Shown here: piece after piece, positions 38,338-49,000 of the stretch | How positions within the stretch are numbered: the stretch's first letter is position 1 | Layout of the letters: each line of letters opens with the position of its first letter | Assembly (NCBI GenBank): GCA_947445035.1 | Contig: CANFCK010000001.1 | Span: 176,044 to 240,043 of the forward strand | Length of the DNA stretch: 64,000 nucleotides | Direction of reading: 5' to 3' | From: Deltaproteobacteria bacterium | GTDB taxonomy: Bacteria; Myxococcota_A; UBA796; SXON01 | Notes under the pieces: model-generated | The model's input: only the letters and a program-made list of their open reading frames with translations | Database searches by the model: none | What the model was told of the DNA's origin: nothing | Made by a program: the position numbers and the translations under genes

Positions 38338-39789
38338 CTACTCCGAGGCCAGCCGATCTCCGACTCGCCACCCCGACCATACCACCGCCGAAAGGGTACC
38401 GTCGAAGCCGTAGCGGCCCGCCAGTCCGGGTGCGCCCATGCCCGCCGCCTCACCCACGGCCCACAACCCGGGAACGACGCCGCCAGCCGTGTTGAGCACC
38501 CGTCCGTCCTCGTCCACCATCAGCCCCCCGTAGGTCTTCGACGCGGTGTCCCCGGGGCGCCACGCGCAGAGGTCGCCGGTGAACGGCACAAAGCTCTCCG
38601 CCGGGCGCCCGAGCGGGTCATCGAGGCTGCCGCTCTCGACCCCCGCGACCTCGCCGAGCGTCTGCGACAGCGCCTCGGGATCGAGCACCAAAAGCTCCGC
38701 GAGGGCGCTGGCATCGGCACGACAGCGCATCGTGCTGTCGACGGCGATGGCCTGCTCCGCCGTGGGCCGCACCACCTCGTCCAGGGCGGCGAGGACCGCG
38801 TCCCGGGGCCCGATCGCCCAGACGTCGCCCGCCGCCCGGAGGGGTCCGGTCAGGGTGACGCTCTCGATGTCGGTCTCGTCCAAGAAGCGCAGCCCGTTTT
38901 CGTCGACCCAGATCCACGGCGCGGCGATGTCGTAGGTGAACCCGATCAGCTTGCCATCGCCCATGGGCACGCCGATGTGCCGATGCAACCAGCCGATGTT
39001 GGGGAGGTTCTTCACGCCGAGGTCGTCGGCCTCGGCCCAGGCCAATGCGTGGCCGGCGCCCCCGTGCTTGCTCGCCTCCCAGAACTCGCCCTCGGCCAGC
39101 TCGGCCAGTCTGGCCAGCTCCCCGGCGTACCCGCCGCTGGCAATGACCACCGCTCGCGCCGGGATCTCCCCGTCGGCCGTGCGCACCCCGACCACCGCAC
39201 CGTCCCGCCATACGAGACCTTCCACCAACGTTTCGAGGCGAACCTCCACGGCCGCTGTGACCTTCGCGGCCAGCGCCTCGACCAGCGCTGGACCCTCCCC
39301 CGTCACCGTCAAAAGCCGCTGGACGTCGGTGCGCGGCTCATTCGCCAGGAGCCCGTAGCTGAGACCGAGCTCGAGGAGGCGCTCGTGGGTGGCGGCAGAG
39401 TCCTCAAGGTAGCGGAGGGTGCCGTCGGCCGCTGGCCAGCCCGTGAGCGCTTCCCAGTCTGCCGCGGCCAACGCCGGCGAGTCGACCACGCCGATGGCCT
39501 CCTGGTCGGGAATGCCCACGAAGTGCATCAGGCCGCCCGACCACAACGCCCGCCCGCCCAGCACCGTATCCGCCTCCACCAGCACGCCCTCGCCCAACGC
39601 GCCCGCAGCGGCGAGTCCCGCCACCCCGCCGCCGATGATCACGATCGGATCGACGCCACCTGCGTCCTCGGCGGTATCGTCCTTGCCCACGTCGCCGTCC
39701 TCGTCGTCGGGCGGCCCCCCCGCCAGCTGCTGGCCGCACCCGACGGCCAAACAACAGGCGACCAACGGGAGGTAGCGATCGAGCGGCAC
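38338..39789 (-). CDS. FAD-binding lipoprotein (fumarate reductase/flavocytochrome-like)
   Basis: 483 residues. Signal ends VACCLAVGC, lipobox Cys18; then an acidic linker (PPDDEDGDVGKDDTAEDAGG) and a Rossmann FAD-binding domain (DPIVIIGGGVAGLAAAGALG, motif 53-58). Family markers of the fumarate-reductase/ketosteroid dehydrogenase group: SGGLMHF, VIASGGYAG, and the C-terminal GLWAVGEAAGMGAPGLAGRYG-type second FAD segment. No heme motif and no Tat arginines, so the cofactor would have to load after Sec export, which is odd. Probably extracytoplasmic. First gene of a three-gene operon. Confidence 0.8.
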   Translation of the reverse strand: MPLDRYLPLVACCLAVGCGQQLAGGPPDDEDGDVGKDDTAEDAGGVDPIVIIGGGVAGLAAAGALGEGVLVEADTVLGGRALWSGGLMHFVGIPDQEAIGVVDSPALAAADWEALTGWPAADGTLRYLEDSAATHERLLELGLSYGLLANEPRTDVQRLLTVTGEGPALVEALAAKVTAAVEVRLETLVEGLVWRDGAVVGVRTADGEIPARAVVIASGGYAGELARLAELAEGEFWEASKHGGAGHALAWAEADDLGVKNLPNIGWLHRHIGVPMGDGKLIGFTYDIAAPWIWVDENGLRFLDETDIESVTLTGPLRAAGDVWAIGPRDAVLAALDEVVRPTAEQAIAVDSTMRCRADASALAELLVLDPEALSQTLGEVAGVESGSLDDPLGRPAESFVPFTGDLCAWRPGDTASKTYGGLMVDEDGRVLNTAGGVVPGLWAVGEAAGMGAPGLAGRYGFDGTLSAVVWSGWRVGDRLASE

Positions 39790-39855
39790 GATGGCCGACG
39801 TTACCGGATTGACGTGTGCTTGACAAGTGCGCGCGACGAATCGACGGGGACGGCC

Positions 39856-42800
39856 TCAGCGCCGCCGCACCAGGCCCCGCAGCTGCTCCATCCACACGAA
39901 GCCCACCGGCACCACGAGCAGCGTGAGCACGGTCGACGAGAGCACCCCGCCGATCACCGCGACCGCCATGGGCGCGCGGAACTCGCTCCCGGTGCCCGTG
40001 CCCAGCGCCGTGGGGAGCATGCCGAGGGCCATCGCCATCGACGTCATCACGATCGGGCGGAGGCGTCGCGGTCCGGCGGCCAGCATCGCCTCGACGGGGG
40101 CCATGCCCTCACGCAGATGCACCAGGGCCCCATCCACCAAGAGGATGGCGTTTTTGGTGACCAACCCCATCAACAGGATGATGCCGATCTGGCTGCCCAT
40201 CGAGATGCTGTGCCCGGCGAGGGCGAGGCCCAAGAAGGCGCCGACCATCGCCAGTGGCACCGACAACATCAGGGTGAAGGGGTGGACGAGGCTCTCGAAC
40301 TGGGAGGCCAACACCATGAAGATGAAGACGAAGGCGACGCCGATGGCGAGGCCCATGGCCTGGCCAGTCTCCTGCATGTCGCGGGCCTGACCGTCAATCT
40401 CCCAGGTATACCCGTCGGGGAGAGGGTCCTTGGCCAGGGCGGCCTCGGTCGCGACCATGACGTCGCCAAGCGCCGCACCGGGCGCCACTTGAGACCAGAC
40501 CGTGACCGCACGCATCCGTTGGTGGTGCATGATGGCGCCGGCGCCGGCGCCCATGCGGACCTCCGCGACGTCCCCCACCGTGACGTGGCCGCGCGGTGAT
40601 GGCAGCGGCAGCGCCTTGATCGCAGCGACATCGACGGCGAACCGAGGCGCGGCGCGAACCCGAATCTCGGCCTCGGGACCGCCGTCTCGGAGTGAGCCGA
40701 CGAGGTTGCCCTCGACCAACGAACGGGCGGTGAGCCCGACCACGCCGGCGGGGATGCCACGATCCGCGGCGACGGCGCGGTCCACATCCACCACCAGCTC
40801 GGGACGGCCATCCTCCTGGGTCAGGCGGACGTCGCGGGTGCCGGGGATCGCTTTGAGCATGGCCTCGACGCGCTTGCCGGTGGCCACGACACCCTCAATG
40901 TCGGGGCCTTGGATGATCAGCATGAACGGGGGCCAGTCGCCGAGCCCCTCGATGATCGACGGTTCTTGTAGGGACGCCAATCCGTTGGGAACCGCATCCA
41001 AGACCGACCGTACCGCATCTTCGTACGCGGTGATCGACATGCTGCGTTCGGGCTTGGGAACCAGCGAAATGCGGAAGCGGGTTCGGTGCGGTTGGTCTTC
41101 GTGCCCCACGATGCTGTAGACGCGACGGACCCCGGGAATCTTGAGGAGGGCCGTTTCGCGCTCCCGCGCCATGATGTTGGTGACCGAAAGGGAGCTTCCT
41201 ACCGGCAAGCGCACGTCGGCCTGGATCTCACCACGATCCTGCTTAGGGACGAACTCGACCGGCAGACTGGCCCCGACGAAAGCGGTGCCGATCAGCGTCA
41301 GGACGGTGAGTCCGGCCGTGGTGAACCGGTAGCGCAAGACCCAATGCAGCACCCGCCGGTAGCCCACGTCGAGGCCGTCCAGGAAACGCTCGATCAGCCG
41401 CGGAATCCCCGTGCGCGGCCCGTGGCGGGCGACGGAAAAGCGTGAGCTCAACATCGGGTCGAGGGTGAACGCCACGAAGAGCGACAACGTCACCGCGACG
41501 GCGATGGTGAGCCCGAACTGCTTGAAGAACTGGCCGACCATGCCGCTCATGAAGGCGACCGGCACGAAGACCGCGACGAGGGACATGGTCGTAGCCAGCA
41601 CGGCCAGCGCGATCTCCGCGGTGCCTTTTGAGGCGGCGGTGACGGGGTCCTCGCCCATTTCGAGCCGTCTGGTGATCGCTTCGCGGACCACCACCGCGTC
41701 ATCGATCAACAGGCCGATGGCGAGGCTCAGGCCCATCAAGGTCATGGTGTTGAGCGAAAAGCCCATCCACTGCATCATCGCGAAGGTGCCGATGATCGAG
41801 GTGGGTAGCGCCAGGGCGCTGATCAGGGTGCCGCGCCAGTCCAGCAGGAAGAACAGGATGACGAGGACCGCCATCCCCCCGCCGTAGTAGATCGCGACCC
41901 AGACTTCGTCGGCGTTGGCCTCGATCTCGTCGGCCTGGTCGGCGATGATCTCGAACACCGCGCCGCCGCCGAGCTTCGGCACATGCTCGGCAAGCCGCGC
42001 CTGCACGTGGTGCGACACCTCCACCGCGTTGGCCGAGCCCTTCTTCACGACCTCGACGGTGACGGCGTCCTGGAGGTTGTTCCGCACATAGCGATCGGGT
42101 CGCGCGAAGCCGTCGGTCACCGCGGCGACTTCTTTGAGCCGCACCAGCCGGCCGTCCTTGGTGTTGTGGATCGCCGCCTCGCCCAGATCGGCGACCGACT
42201 TGAACTGCCCCGTCGCCCGCACGGCGATGGTGTAGTCCGAGCTCTTGAACTGCCCAACCGGCACCGAGATGTTCTCGTACCCGATGCGCTCGGAAACCTG
42301 GCTGGCCGGCACACCGAGCGCGGTGAGCTTGTCGAGGTCAAGGTCAACGTGAATCTCACGTTTCTGGCCGCCGATGACGTTGACGGAGCCGACCCCCTCC
42401 ACCTGTTCGAGCAGGGGTTTGAGCCGGTCTTCGGCGAGCTGGCGGGTGTCGTTCACCCCGCCGCTTGAAGAAAACGCGACGACGAGCACCGGCAGCGCGC
42501 CGATGTCCACCTGGCGGATCAGCGGCGGATCAGCGGCGTCGGGCAGGTTCTTTTCCGCAGCGCCCACCCGGTCGCGCACCGCGTTGGTCGCTTCGTCGAG
42601 GTTGGTTTCCAGATCGAACTGGATCATCAGGAGCGAAACCGAGTCGCGCGAGAAGCTCTGGAGCTTCTTGATGCCGCTGATGCCCCCGACCGCATCTTCC
42701 AGCGGCTCGGTGACGTCGCGTTCCATGTCCGTTGGCGATGCCCCCGGATACACGGTCTGAACCATCAGGAAGGGGAAGTTGACCGGCGGGTACAGGTCGG

Positions 42801-42939
42801 TTGCGAGGCTGGAGTAGCCCAAAAGCCCCAGCACCACGATCGCCACCGACAGCATGGTGATGAACACCGGCCGCCGAATCGCGAGGTCGGAAAGCCCCAG
42901 GCCGGAAGGCACGGGGCCCCCGCCCGCCTCCGCGCTCAT
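39856..42939 (-). CDS. RND efflux transporter (AcrB/HAE1 type)
   Basis: 1027 residues, usual for HAE1-type RND pumps. N-terminus IRRPVFITMLSVAIVVLG, twelve predicted helices, and the central signature GLLIDDAVVVREAITRRLEMG with the proton-relay acidic pair (Asp-Asp). Periplasmic porter loops at about 45-335 and 560-865. Secondary exporter driven by the proton gradient, in the inner membrane, partnered with the adaptor encoded upstream. No outer-membrane TolC gene is adjacent. Confidence 0.96.
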   Translation of the reverse strand: MSAEAGGGPVPSGLGLSDLAIRRPVFITMLSVAIVVLGLLGYSSLATDLYPPVNFPFLMVQTVYPGASPTDMERDVTEPLEDAVGGISGIKKLQSFSRDSVSLLMIQFDLETNLDEATNAVRDRVGAAEKNLPDAADPPLIRQVDIGALPVLVVAFSSSGGVNDTRQLAEDRLKPLLEQVEGVGSVNVIGGQKREIHVDLDLDKLTALGVPASQVSERIGYENISVPVGQFKSSDYTIAVRATGQFKSVADLGEAAIHNTKDGRLVRLKEVAAVTDGFARPDRYVRNNLQDAVTVEVVKKGSANAVEVSHHVQARLAEHVPKLGGGAVFEIIADQADEIEANADEVWVAIYYGGGMAVLVILFFLLDWRGTLISALALPTSIIGTFAMMQWMGFSLNTMTLMGLSLAIGLLIDDAVVVREAITRRLEMGEDPVTAASKGTAEIALAVLATTMSLVAVFVPVAFMSGMVGQFFKQFGLTIAVAVTLSLFVAFTLDPMLSSRFSVARHGPRTGIPRLIERFLDGLDVGYRRVLHWVLRYRFTTAGLTVLTLIGTAFVGASLPVEFVPKQDRGEIQADVRLPVGSSLSVTNIMARERETALLKIPGVRRVYSIVGHEDQPHRTRFRISLVPKPERSMSITAYEDAVRSVLDAVPNGLASLQEPSIIEGLGDWPPFMLIIQGPDIEGVVATGKRVEAMLKAIPGTRDVRLTQEDGRPELVVDVDRAVAADRGIPAGVVGLTARSLVEGNLVGSLRDGGPEAEIRVRAAPRFAVDVAAIKALPLPSPRGHVTVGDVAEVRMGAGAGAIMHHQRMRAVTVWSQVAPGAALGDVMVATEAALAKDPLPDGYTWEIDGQARDMQETGQAMGLAIGVAFVFIFMVLASQFESLVHPFTLMLSVPLAMVGAFLGLALAGHSISMGSQIGIILLMGLVTKNAILLVDGALVHLREGMAPVEAMLAAGPRRLRPIVMTSMAMALGMLPTALGTGTGSEFRAPMAVAVIGGVLSSTVLTLLVVPVGFVWMEQLRGLVRRR

Positions 42940-43985
42940 TCGCCGCCGCCGAGCCCGGCCGGAGGGTACAGCACCACCGCGTCACCGGCCGAGAGCGGAC
43001 CCCGCACGAGCGTGCGGTCCCCCTCCTCGGTCAGGACCTCGATGGCGACGCGCTCATAGGCACCTTCGCGCCAGCGCACGACGCTGAAGTCGGGGCGGGC
43101 GACAATCGCGGCGCGAGGGACGGCGAGCACCGTCATGGGGGCCGTCGCGGAGATCGTCGCGCGGGCGTAGCCATGGGCGAGAAACCCCGCCGGCGCGCCG
43201 TCAAGCCGCACTTCAACGGGCAGGCGGCGCGTGGCCGGATCCAGCGCCGGAATCACCCGAGAGACCGCCCCCTGAGCGCTGGCCGTGCTGCCGGGTGCGC
43301 CCGAGCTCAGCGTGGCCGCCATGCCCTCGGTGACCCACCCCTCTGCCTCCGACACGCTGCCCTTGAGCTGTAGCGCCGACAGGTCCTCCAACAAGAAGAT
43401 GGGTGTGCCCGCGCCGATCATCATCCCGACGTTGTCGGGCCCGTTGGTGATCGTGCCCGAGATCGGTGCGCGCAGCGTGTGGTTGGCCAGGTGCGTGCGC
43501 GCCAGGACCAGGGCGGCGCGGGCCTGATCGACGCCCGCACGCCCGGCGAGGATGCCGGCCTCGGCGTCTTTGTACTGCTGGTCCGACATCCCGCCCGCCA
43601 CACGAAGCTGCTGGGCCCGCGTCCAAGACGCCTCACCGGCAGCAAGCTGCGCCTCGGCAGCAGCGACCCCGGCCTCGGCCTGCGCGGTCTGGGCGCGCGG
43701 CATGCTGTCGTCCAGACTCGCCAACACCTCGCCCTTGTTCACGACGGCGCCGCGGTGGGCCACGAGGCTGTCCATCCGCCCGGGCACGTCGAACCCGAGT
43801 TGCACGCTGGCGATGGGGTCCAAGGTTCCGTCAAGCGTCAGCGTTGGGGTCCACGCCGCCTCCTCGACAACCATCGTGCGGATGTCGGCGGTTGCCGCGG
43901 CGACGGCCGCCGGCGCGCCATCCTCGCCACAACCGAACGCGACCGAGCCGACCAGGAGCGCGACAAAAAACGAACGGCGGAGCAT
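42936..43985 (-). CDS. RND periplasmic adaptor lipoprotein (membrane fusion protein)
   Basis: 349 residues from the ATG giving MLRRSFFVALLVGSVAFGC, lipobox Cys19. Membrane fusion protein layout: biotinyl-lipoyl half-motif VPGRMDSLVAHRGAVVNKGE, coiled hairpin rich in Ala/Gln (about 95-150), second half LRAPISGTITNGPDNVGMMI, and a beta-barrel/membrane-proximal part. Bridges the RND pump to an outer-membrane channel. The gene overlaps the pump gene by ATGA and its start is divergent from tamA. Confidence 0.93.
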   Translation of the reverse strand: MLRRSFFVALLVGSVAFGCGEDGAPAAVAAATADIRTMVVEEAAWTPTLTLDGTLDPIASVQLGFDVPGRMDSLVAHRGAVVNKGEVLASLDDSMPRAQTAQAEAGVAAAEAQLAAGEASWTRAQQLRVAGGMSDQQYKDAEAGILAGRAGVDQARAALVLARTHLANHTLRAPISGTITNGPDNVGMMIGAGTPIFLLEDLSALQLKGSVSEAEGWVTEGMAATLSSGAPGSTASAQGAVSRVIPALDPATRRLPVEVRLDGAPAGFLAHGYARATISATAPMTVLAVPRAAIVARPDFSVVRWREGAYERVAIEVLTEEGDRTLVRGPLSAGDAVVLYPPAGLGGGE

Positions 43986-44050
43986 GGCGCGCCGTCGATA
44001 AACCCGGCCGAGCGATCCGGCAAGCGCTTCTCCGGATACCGGGCTCGGGC
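43986..44050. promoter_or_regulatory. Divergent gap between the RND operon and tamA
   Basis: 65 bases must hold the promoters for both directions. I see no repeat or clear -10; a regulator gene is not adjacent. Confidence 0.3.
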
Positions 44051-46084
44051 GTGCTGACCGTGGCGTGGACATCGATGCTGCTCGGGTGCCCGAAGCCGAC
44101 GGTGCCCCTGGGTCAACGCGTCGTGGAGGACATCACCTTTGAGGGGAACGGCTGGGGACCGTTTGCGCGGGACGGGCAATCGGTGCTGGAGGACAGCATT
44201 GACAGCCAGGCCTCGCGGCGCTTGATCGAGCTGCCGGGTCGCTGGGATTTCGGCGGGTACGTAGGCGACCTAGCGCTTTTGGACGAGGTGGTGCTGGCAG
44301 ACGACGCCGAACGGCTGGTCATCTGGTACCAACACCACGGCTGGTTTGACGCAAAGTTCGTGGGCTGGGAAACCCGACCGAGAAAACAAAAGGGTCCCGA
44401 TGGCGCGCCCGCCGTCGATGTGATCGGGCGAATCGATCGGGGCGAGCCGTCGCGGCTTGACGCGGATCCCGAGGTGGTGATCGACGGCACGCTTGCCGGG
44501 CCGATTCGACGCAGCCTGGACAAGCTCCTCGGGCTGCATCAGGGCGACATCTTCGATCTTGAGGCCTACACCGAAGCGTTGGGCGCGCTTCAGGCGCGCC
44601 TACAGGAGCGGGGCTACGCCTATGCGGTCGTCAGCGGCCAGGTGACCGTCCGCGCGGACCTCCGCCAGGTTCACGTGCGCTATGACATCGCCCCGGGGCG
44701 GCCCTGTGTGTACGGCGGAGTCAGCTTCGTCGGGGAAAAGGGCAAGTTGGCAGACCGCGCCCGCGAGGAGCTGGACTTCGAGGTCGGGGACGGCTTCCGC
44801 ACCTCCGAGCTACTGGCGGCGAGGCAACGGCTCTACGGGCTCGGTGTCTACTCGCTCGTAGAGGTGACGCCGGTGCTGAAGTCGCCGGACCAGCGCGCCG
44901 TGCCCATCCAGGTGCGCCTCGCCCGCCGGCCAAGCCGCCAGTTCGGCATCGGCCCCAGCCTGGAGGTGGAGACCAACCGGCAGGAGTTGGCGGTTGCCGC
45001 AGAATATCAGGACGACGACGCGTTTGGGCGACTGCATCGTTGGCGCGTCGACTCCAGCCTCGGCGTCGCGACCACCGTCGACTTCAGCCGCAGCGACGAC
45101 GTGGGACTGCAGATGCTCGACAGCATCTCCCCCGTCGCGTCGTTCGGACAGACCTACTCGATTCCGAAGTTCTTCTCCCGTCGCCTGGAGTTGTCGGTCA
45201 AGAGCGACATCCGATTCGACGTCTTGCCGGCCTACCGGGAATTCGAGGCCCAGGCCGCCCCCGCCGTGACCTGGCGGCCGGACCGGCGTATCGCCCTTAC
45301 CGGCGGATATCGCCTGAAGTATCACCAATATTTCGACTTCGAGAGCCTCGAGGACATCGAGAAGACCAACCTGAGCAGCACCGTGTCGGAGAAGGCCTTC
45401 CTCTCCGCGCTGGAACAGAGCCTGGTCTGGGACGCGCGTGACGACAAGCTGGCGCCGACCCGCAACTACTACATGAGCCTGCGCCTTGCCGAGGCGGGGG
45501 GGCCGTTTGGCGGGGACCTCGACTTCTTCCGGGTCGAGGCCGAGGGGCGCGCGTACCGCTCCATCCGCTTCGGCCGCGCTGATCCTCACACGGTCCTGGC
45601 GGGCCGCATTGGCGGCGGGCTCATCGTCCCGTACGGCGACGTCGGCGTCGACGTGGATGAGACCCTGAAGCTCGGCGGCGGGAACAGCGTCAGGGGCTGG
45701 GCGGAAGACAGTCTCGGACCCCATCTCTGTTACGACGCCGAGGGCGGCCTCAATTTGGACGCCTCCGGCCGGCAGGCCTGCACCGGGGAAGGCGTCACCG
45801 TCGAATCGGTAGGCGGGACCGTCGCGAGCTACGGCAGCTTGGAGCTGCGGCAAGAATTGCCGTGGAGCCTGGGCATCGTCGGGTTCGTGGACGTGGGCCG
45901 GGTGTGGGACCGGCTGGACGCGGTCTCGTTGGCGGGCTTGCAGTGGTCGGTGGGCGGCGGGCTTCGCTATCGCTCCCCAATCGGCCCCATCCGCCTGGAC
46001 GCGGCGTGGGTGCCGAATCCCGACGCCTACTTCGTCAACGAGCCGGGCTGGTCCCTGCACCTCGGCATCGGAGAGGCGTTTTGA
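44051..46084 (+). CDS. tamA: TamA/Omp85-family outer-membrane protein
   Basis: 677 residues from the GTG at 44051. POTRA-type modules (about 20-290: VVEDITFEGNGWG, YDIAPGRPCVYGGVSFVGE) precede a C-terminal 16-stranded barrel with the Omp85 motif GGGNSVRGW and final strand SPIGPIRLDAAW..., ending in Phe. The N-terminus reads LTVAWTSMLLGC, a lipobox-like cysteine at 13, unusual for an Omp85 protein. The start is uncertain because the n-region lacks a positive charge; an in-frame RQALLR lies just upstream without a normal start codon. With tamB it builds the outer-membrane translocation and assembly module. Confidence 0.9.
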   Translation: MLTVAWTSMLLGCPKPTVPLGQRVVEDITFEGNGWGPFARDGQSVLEDSIDSQASRRLIELPGRWDFGGYVGDLALLDEVVLADDAERLVIWYQHHGWFDAKFVGWETRPRKQKGPDGAPAVDVIGRIDRGEPSRLDADPEVVIDGTLAGPIRRSLDKLLGLHQGDIFDLEAYTEALGALQARLQERGYAYAVVSGQVTVRADLRQVHVRYDIAPGRPCVYGGVSFVGEKGKLADRAREELDFEVGDGFRTSELLAARQRLYGLGVYSLVEVTPVLKSPDQRAVPIQVRLARRPSRQFGIGPSLEVETNRQELAVAAEYQDDDAFGRLHRWRVDSSLGVATTVDFSRSDDVGLQMLDSISPVASFGQTYSIPKFFSRRLELSVKSDIRFDVLPAYREFEAQAAPAVTWRPDRRIALTGGYRLKYHQYFDFESLEDIEKTNLSSTVSEKAFLSALEQSLVWDARDDKLAPTRNYYMSLRLAEAGGPFGGDLDFFRVEAEGRAYRSIRFGRADPHTVLAGRIGGGLIVPYGDVGVDVDETLKLGGGNSVRGWAEDSLGPHLCYDAEGGLNLDASGRQACTGEGVTVESVGGTVASYGSLELRQELPWSLGIVGFVDVGRVWDRLDAVSLAGLQWSVGGGLRYRSPIGPIRLDAAWVPNPDAYFVNEPGWSLHLGIGEAF

Positions 46085-49000
46085 AGCCGCCGCGCGGGGG
46101 AGTGAGGAGGCTGGCGCGGGTGGCGCTTTGGCTTTTGCCCGGGGCGCTCGGCGTCGCCGCGCTCGGGGCGGGCGTCGGATTCGCTTGGTTGCGCTCGGAG
46201 GCCGGCAACGACTGGCTTCTGGCCCAGGTGCTCCCACGGATCCAGCCGGAGGCGGGTACCATCGAGGTCGGACAGCTCCGGACCGATCTCCTGCATCACG
46301 TCGAGCTAAAAGGGGTCCGGCTCCGCGCGCCCGATGGCACCGTGCCGATCGCGGTCGAGCGTGTCGTGGCCGACCTCGACACCCAATCGCTGGTCGCCCG
46401 GGTCCTGCCGGTGTCGCGACTTGAGATGACAGGGGTGATCGTCGACCTTCCCGAGCCGGCGGTCTTCGCGACCCTGTGGCCGGCTGATCCTGGCGCACCC
46501 GCGGGGCCGTGGCGGGGCCTGCCGATCGACATCCTTGTCGACGCCGCGCACCTTGAGGGCGCGGTGGCCCTCCCGGGATTCGTCTTCGACGCCGTCTCCG
46601 TGGACCTCGGCCTCACGGTGCGCGGCGCTCAGGTCTCGTGGTCAAACCTGGCGCTTACGGCGGGCACGGCCGCCGGACCGCTGGCGGTGACCTCGGCAGG
46701 CACATGGTCGTCGGCACGGTCGATCCTGGGTCCGACGACGGTCAGCGTCGGCACCGAGAACGAGAACCGGCTCGCGCTTGGGGGCGCGCTCAACGGCGAG
46801 CGGCTCGCCTTCGACGTCTCCGAGCTGCACCTGGACAAACTCGGCCTCGCACCTTTCTTTCCGACGCTGGCTTCGCTACCACTGAGCGCGCCGCTCGACA
46901 CCAGCGGTACGGTGCGAGGGACGCTCAGTTCGCCCGAGGTCACGCTAAGGCTCACCACAGCCGGCGGCGAGGTCGCGGTGACGGGGGCGGTTGTTCCTAC
47001 CGATCAGGCGTGGCGCGCGACGCTAGAGACGACCGGCCTCGATGTGGCTGCGGTCATCGACGGTCTGAAGCCGCTGGCGGTTTCGGGGCGGGTGGAAGCG
47101 AGCGGTGTCGGCTGGAGTTGGCCTGACCACGTCCAGGCGGCAGCGGACGTCGATGTCGTCGTGCGGACGGCCGGCGAGCGGATCGTGGCGCGTGGGCCGG
47201 TTCGGGTGGACCAAGGGCATGTGGTGGTCGACCGGGTCGCGGCGGACTTGGGTTGGGCGAATGGGCGCCTCAGCGGCGACGCCGACCTCGCGGCCCGGTC
47301 GGCCACCGCCGAGGTCGAGCGCAGCACCGTCGAGCTTACGCGTTTCGGCATCGCCGGCACCGCCGAGTTCATCGGGGCGGCCACCGTGGGGTGGGGAGAC
47401 GTCGTCACCGCTGACCTGCGCGGATACGCCGGCGTGAAAGGACTCGCCACCTCGGGAGCGTCGATTGCTTCGGCGATCGGTCCCGTGGTCATCGGGTGGG
47501 ATGGGCAGGTCGTCAGCGGAAGCGTGGACCTGGACGTGGCGGGCTTGGCCTACGCCGGTCGCTCGGCCGCCACCGGCACGGTGCACGCGGAGCTGGGGCC
47601 CGAAGTGGCCTTCTCCGTGCGGTTGGTGGAGCCCGATCGCGAGGTGGCCGCCGCCGAGGGACGCTTCGAACTCGCGACCAAAGCGCTGTGGCTCGAGCGC
47701 TTCCAGTTGGAGGTGGCGCCCGATCGGGTCCTCGTCGGCAGTGGCCAGCAGCGCGTGCGCTTTGTCGACGGCGGCGTCGCCGACACCCGTCTCGACCTCG
47801 GCCTGGGGGCCACACGACTCACCGCGTCTGGGGGCGTTTCAAGCGAGGGACGCGACACCATCGTGGTGAGCGCAGAACGACTGGACCTCGGCGACCTGGA
47901 GCGGGTCGTGGGCCCGACGTTTGCGGGGTGGCGCGGACTGGCGACCGGTCGCCTGGGGCTGGTCGGGAGCCTCCGGAACCCAGCGGTGGACGGGCTCGTC
48001 GAGGTCGAGGGCCTGACCATCCCGGACGCGGTCGCCGGCGTCTCGGCGACCCTGGCGGTCGAGGGGGACCACCAAAAACTCCGATTCGAGGGCGACGTCG
48101 GCGATGCCGAGGCGACGCGGTTGACGCTCCGCGGCGCCTTGCCCCTGCTCATCGGGGTCGATGGCGTGCGGCTCGCAGGGACGGGCGCCGCGGAGGCCCG
48201 CGTCACCATTTTGCCGGTGGACACCGCCGACCTGATCGCCCTTTTGCACGGGCGCAAGCTGCCAGAGGCACGGATCAGCGCCGAGCTGGCGCTGTCGGGG
48301 GCCGTGGAGGACCCGTTCATCAAGCTGACGGCCTCGGCCGATCTTCCGTTGGGGTCCGGAGGTCCGACGGTACGGGCGTGGCTCGACAGTGCGCTGAGCG
48401 GGGGTGTCGCGACGGCAAGGTTGGTGGTGAACCAGGGTTTCGTGTCCAGGCTGGAGACCACGCTGGCCTCTCGGGTGGACACCGCAGTGGTGACGTCCTG
48501 GCTGGGCGGCACCGCGGCGCGACCCCAGGTGAAGGCGGTGATCTCCGACTTCGGCGGCGCAGTGGTCCTCAAACAGCTTCCGATCGCGACGATCCGCCAC
48601 TTCGTCGACCTGAAAGCCGACCTGGATGGCGCGCTCGCGGGCGCGTTCGCGCTGGACGGAAACCCCCTCGCCCCGCGGGTGCAGGGCGGCGTCAACCTGA
48701 TCGGCGCCCGGATCGGGACGCTGAAGGTGACCCCCGCGACGCTGGAGATCAAGCCGCTGGGGATCGGCTACTTCGTCCACGCCCGCGTGGGCTTTGCCGC
48801 GGCGGCGCGTGAGCTGAAAAGCGCCGGGCTCTTTGGCGAGGCCCCCGCCGAGGAGCGGCCGACCTGTGCGAGCGCGGCGGGAGACCCCGCGGGAGGCCTC
48901 GACATCAAGGGGGTGGTGCCCCTGGACGACGAGTTCGACCTCGCCGCGCGCGGGCTGTCGCTGGACATTTCGGGGCCGGGAATCCCGCTGGCGGCGGTGG

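Noticed and set aside
37251..38453. Upstream continuation of the lipocalin-like frame to 38453
   Set aside because: The extra 400 codons lie over the ferritin-like gene in another frame and are Arg-rich shadow; the TTG at 37250 right after the previous stop is the better start.
44810..46498. Antisense frame of 562 codons across tamA and tamB
   Set aside because: Arises from high GC codon bias opposite two well-supported genes; no start signal or domain.
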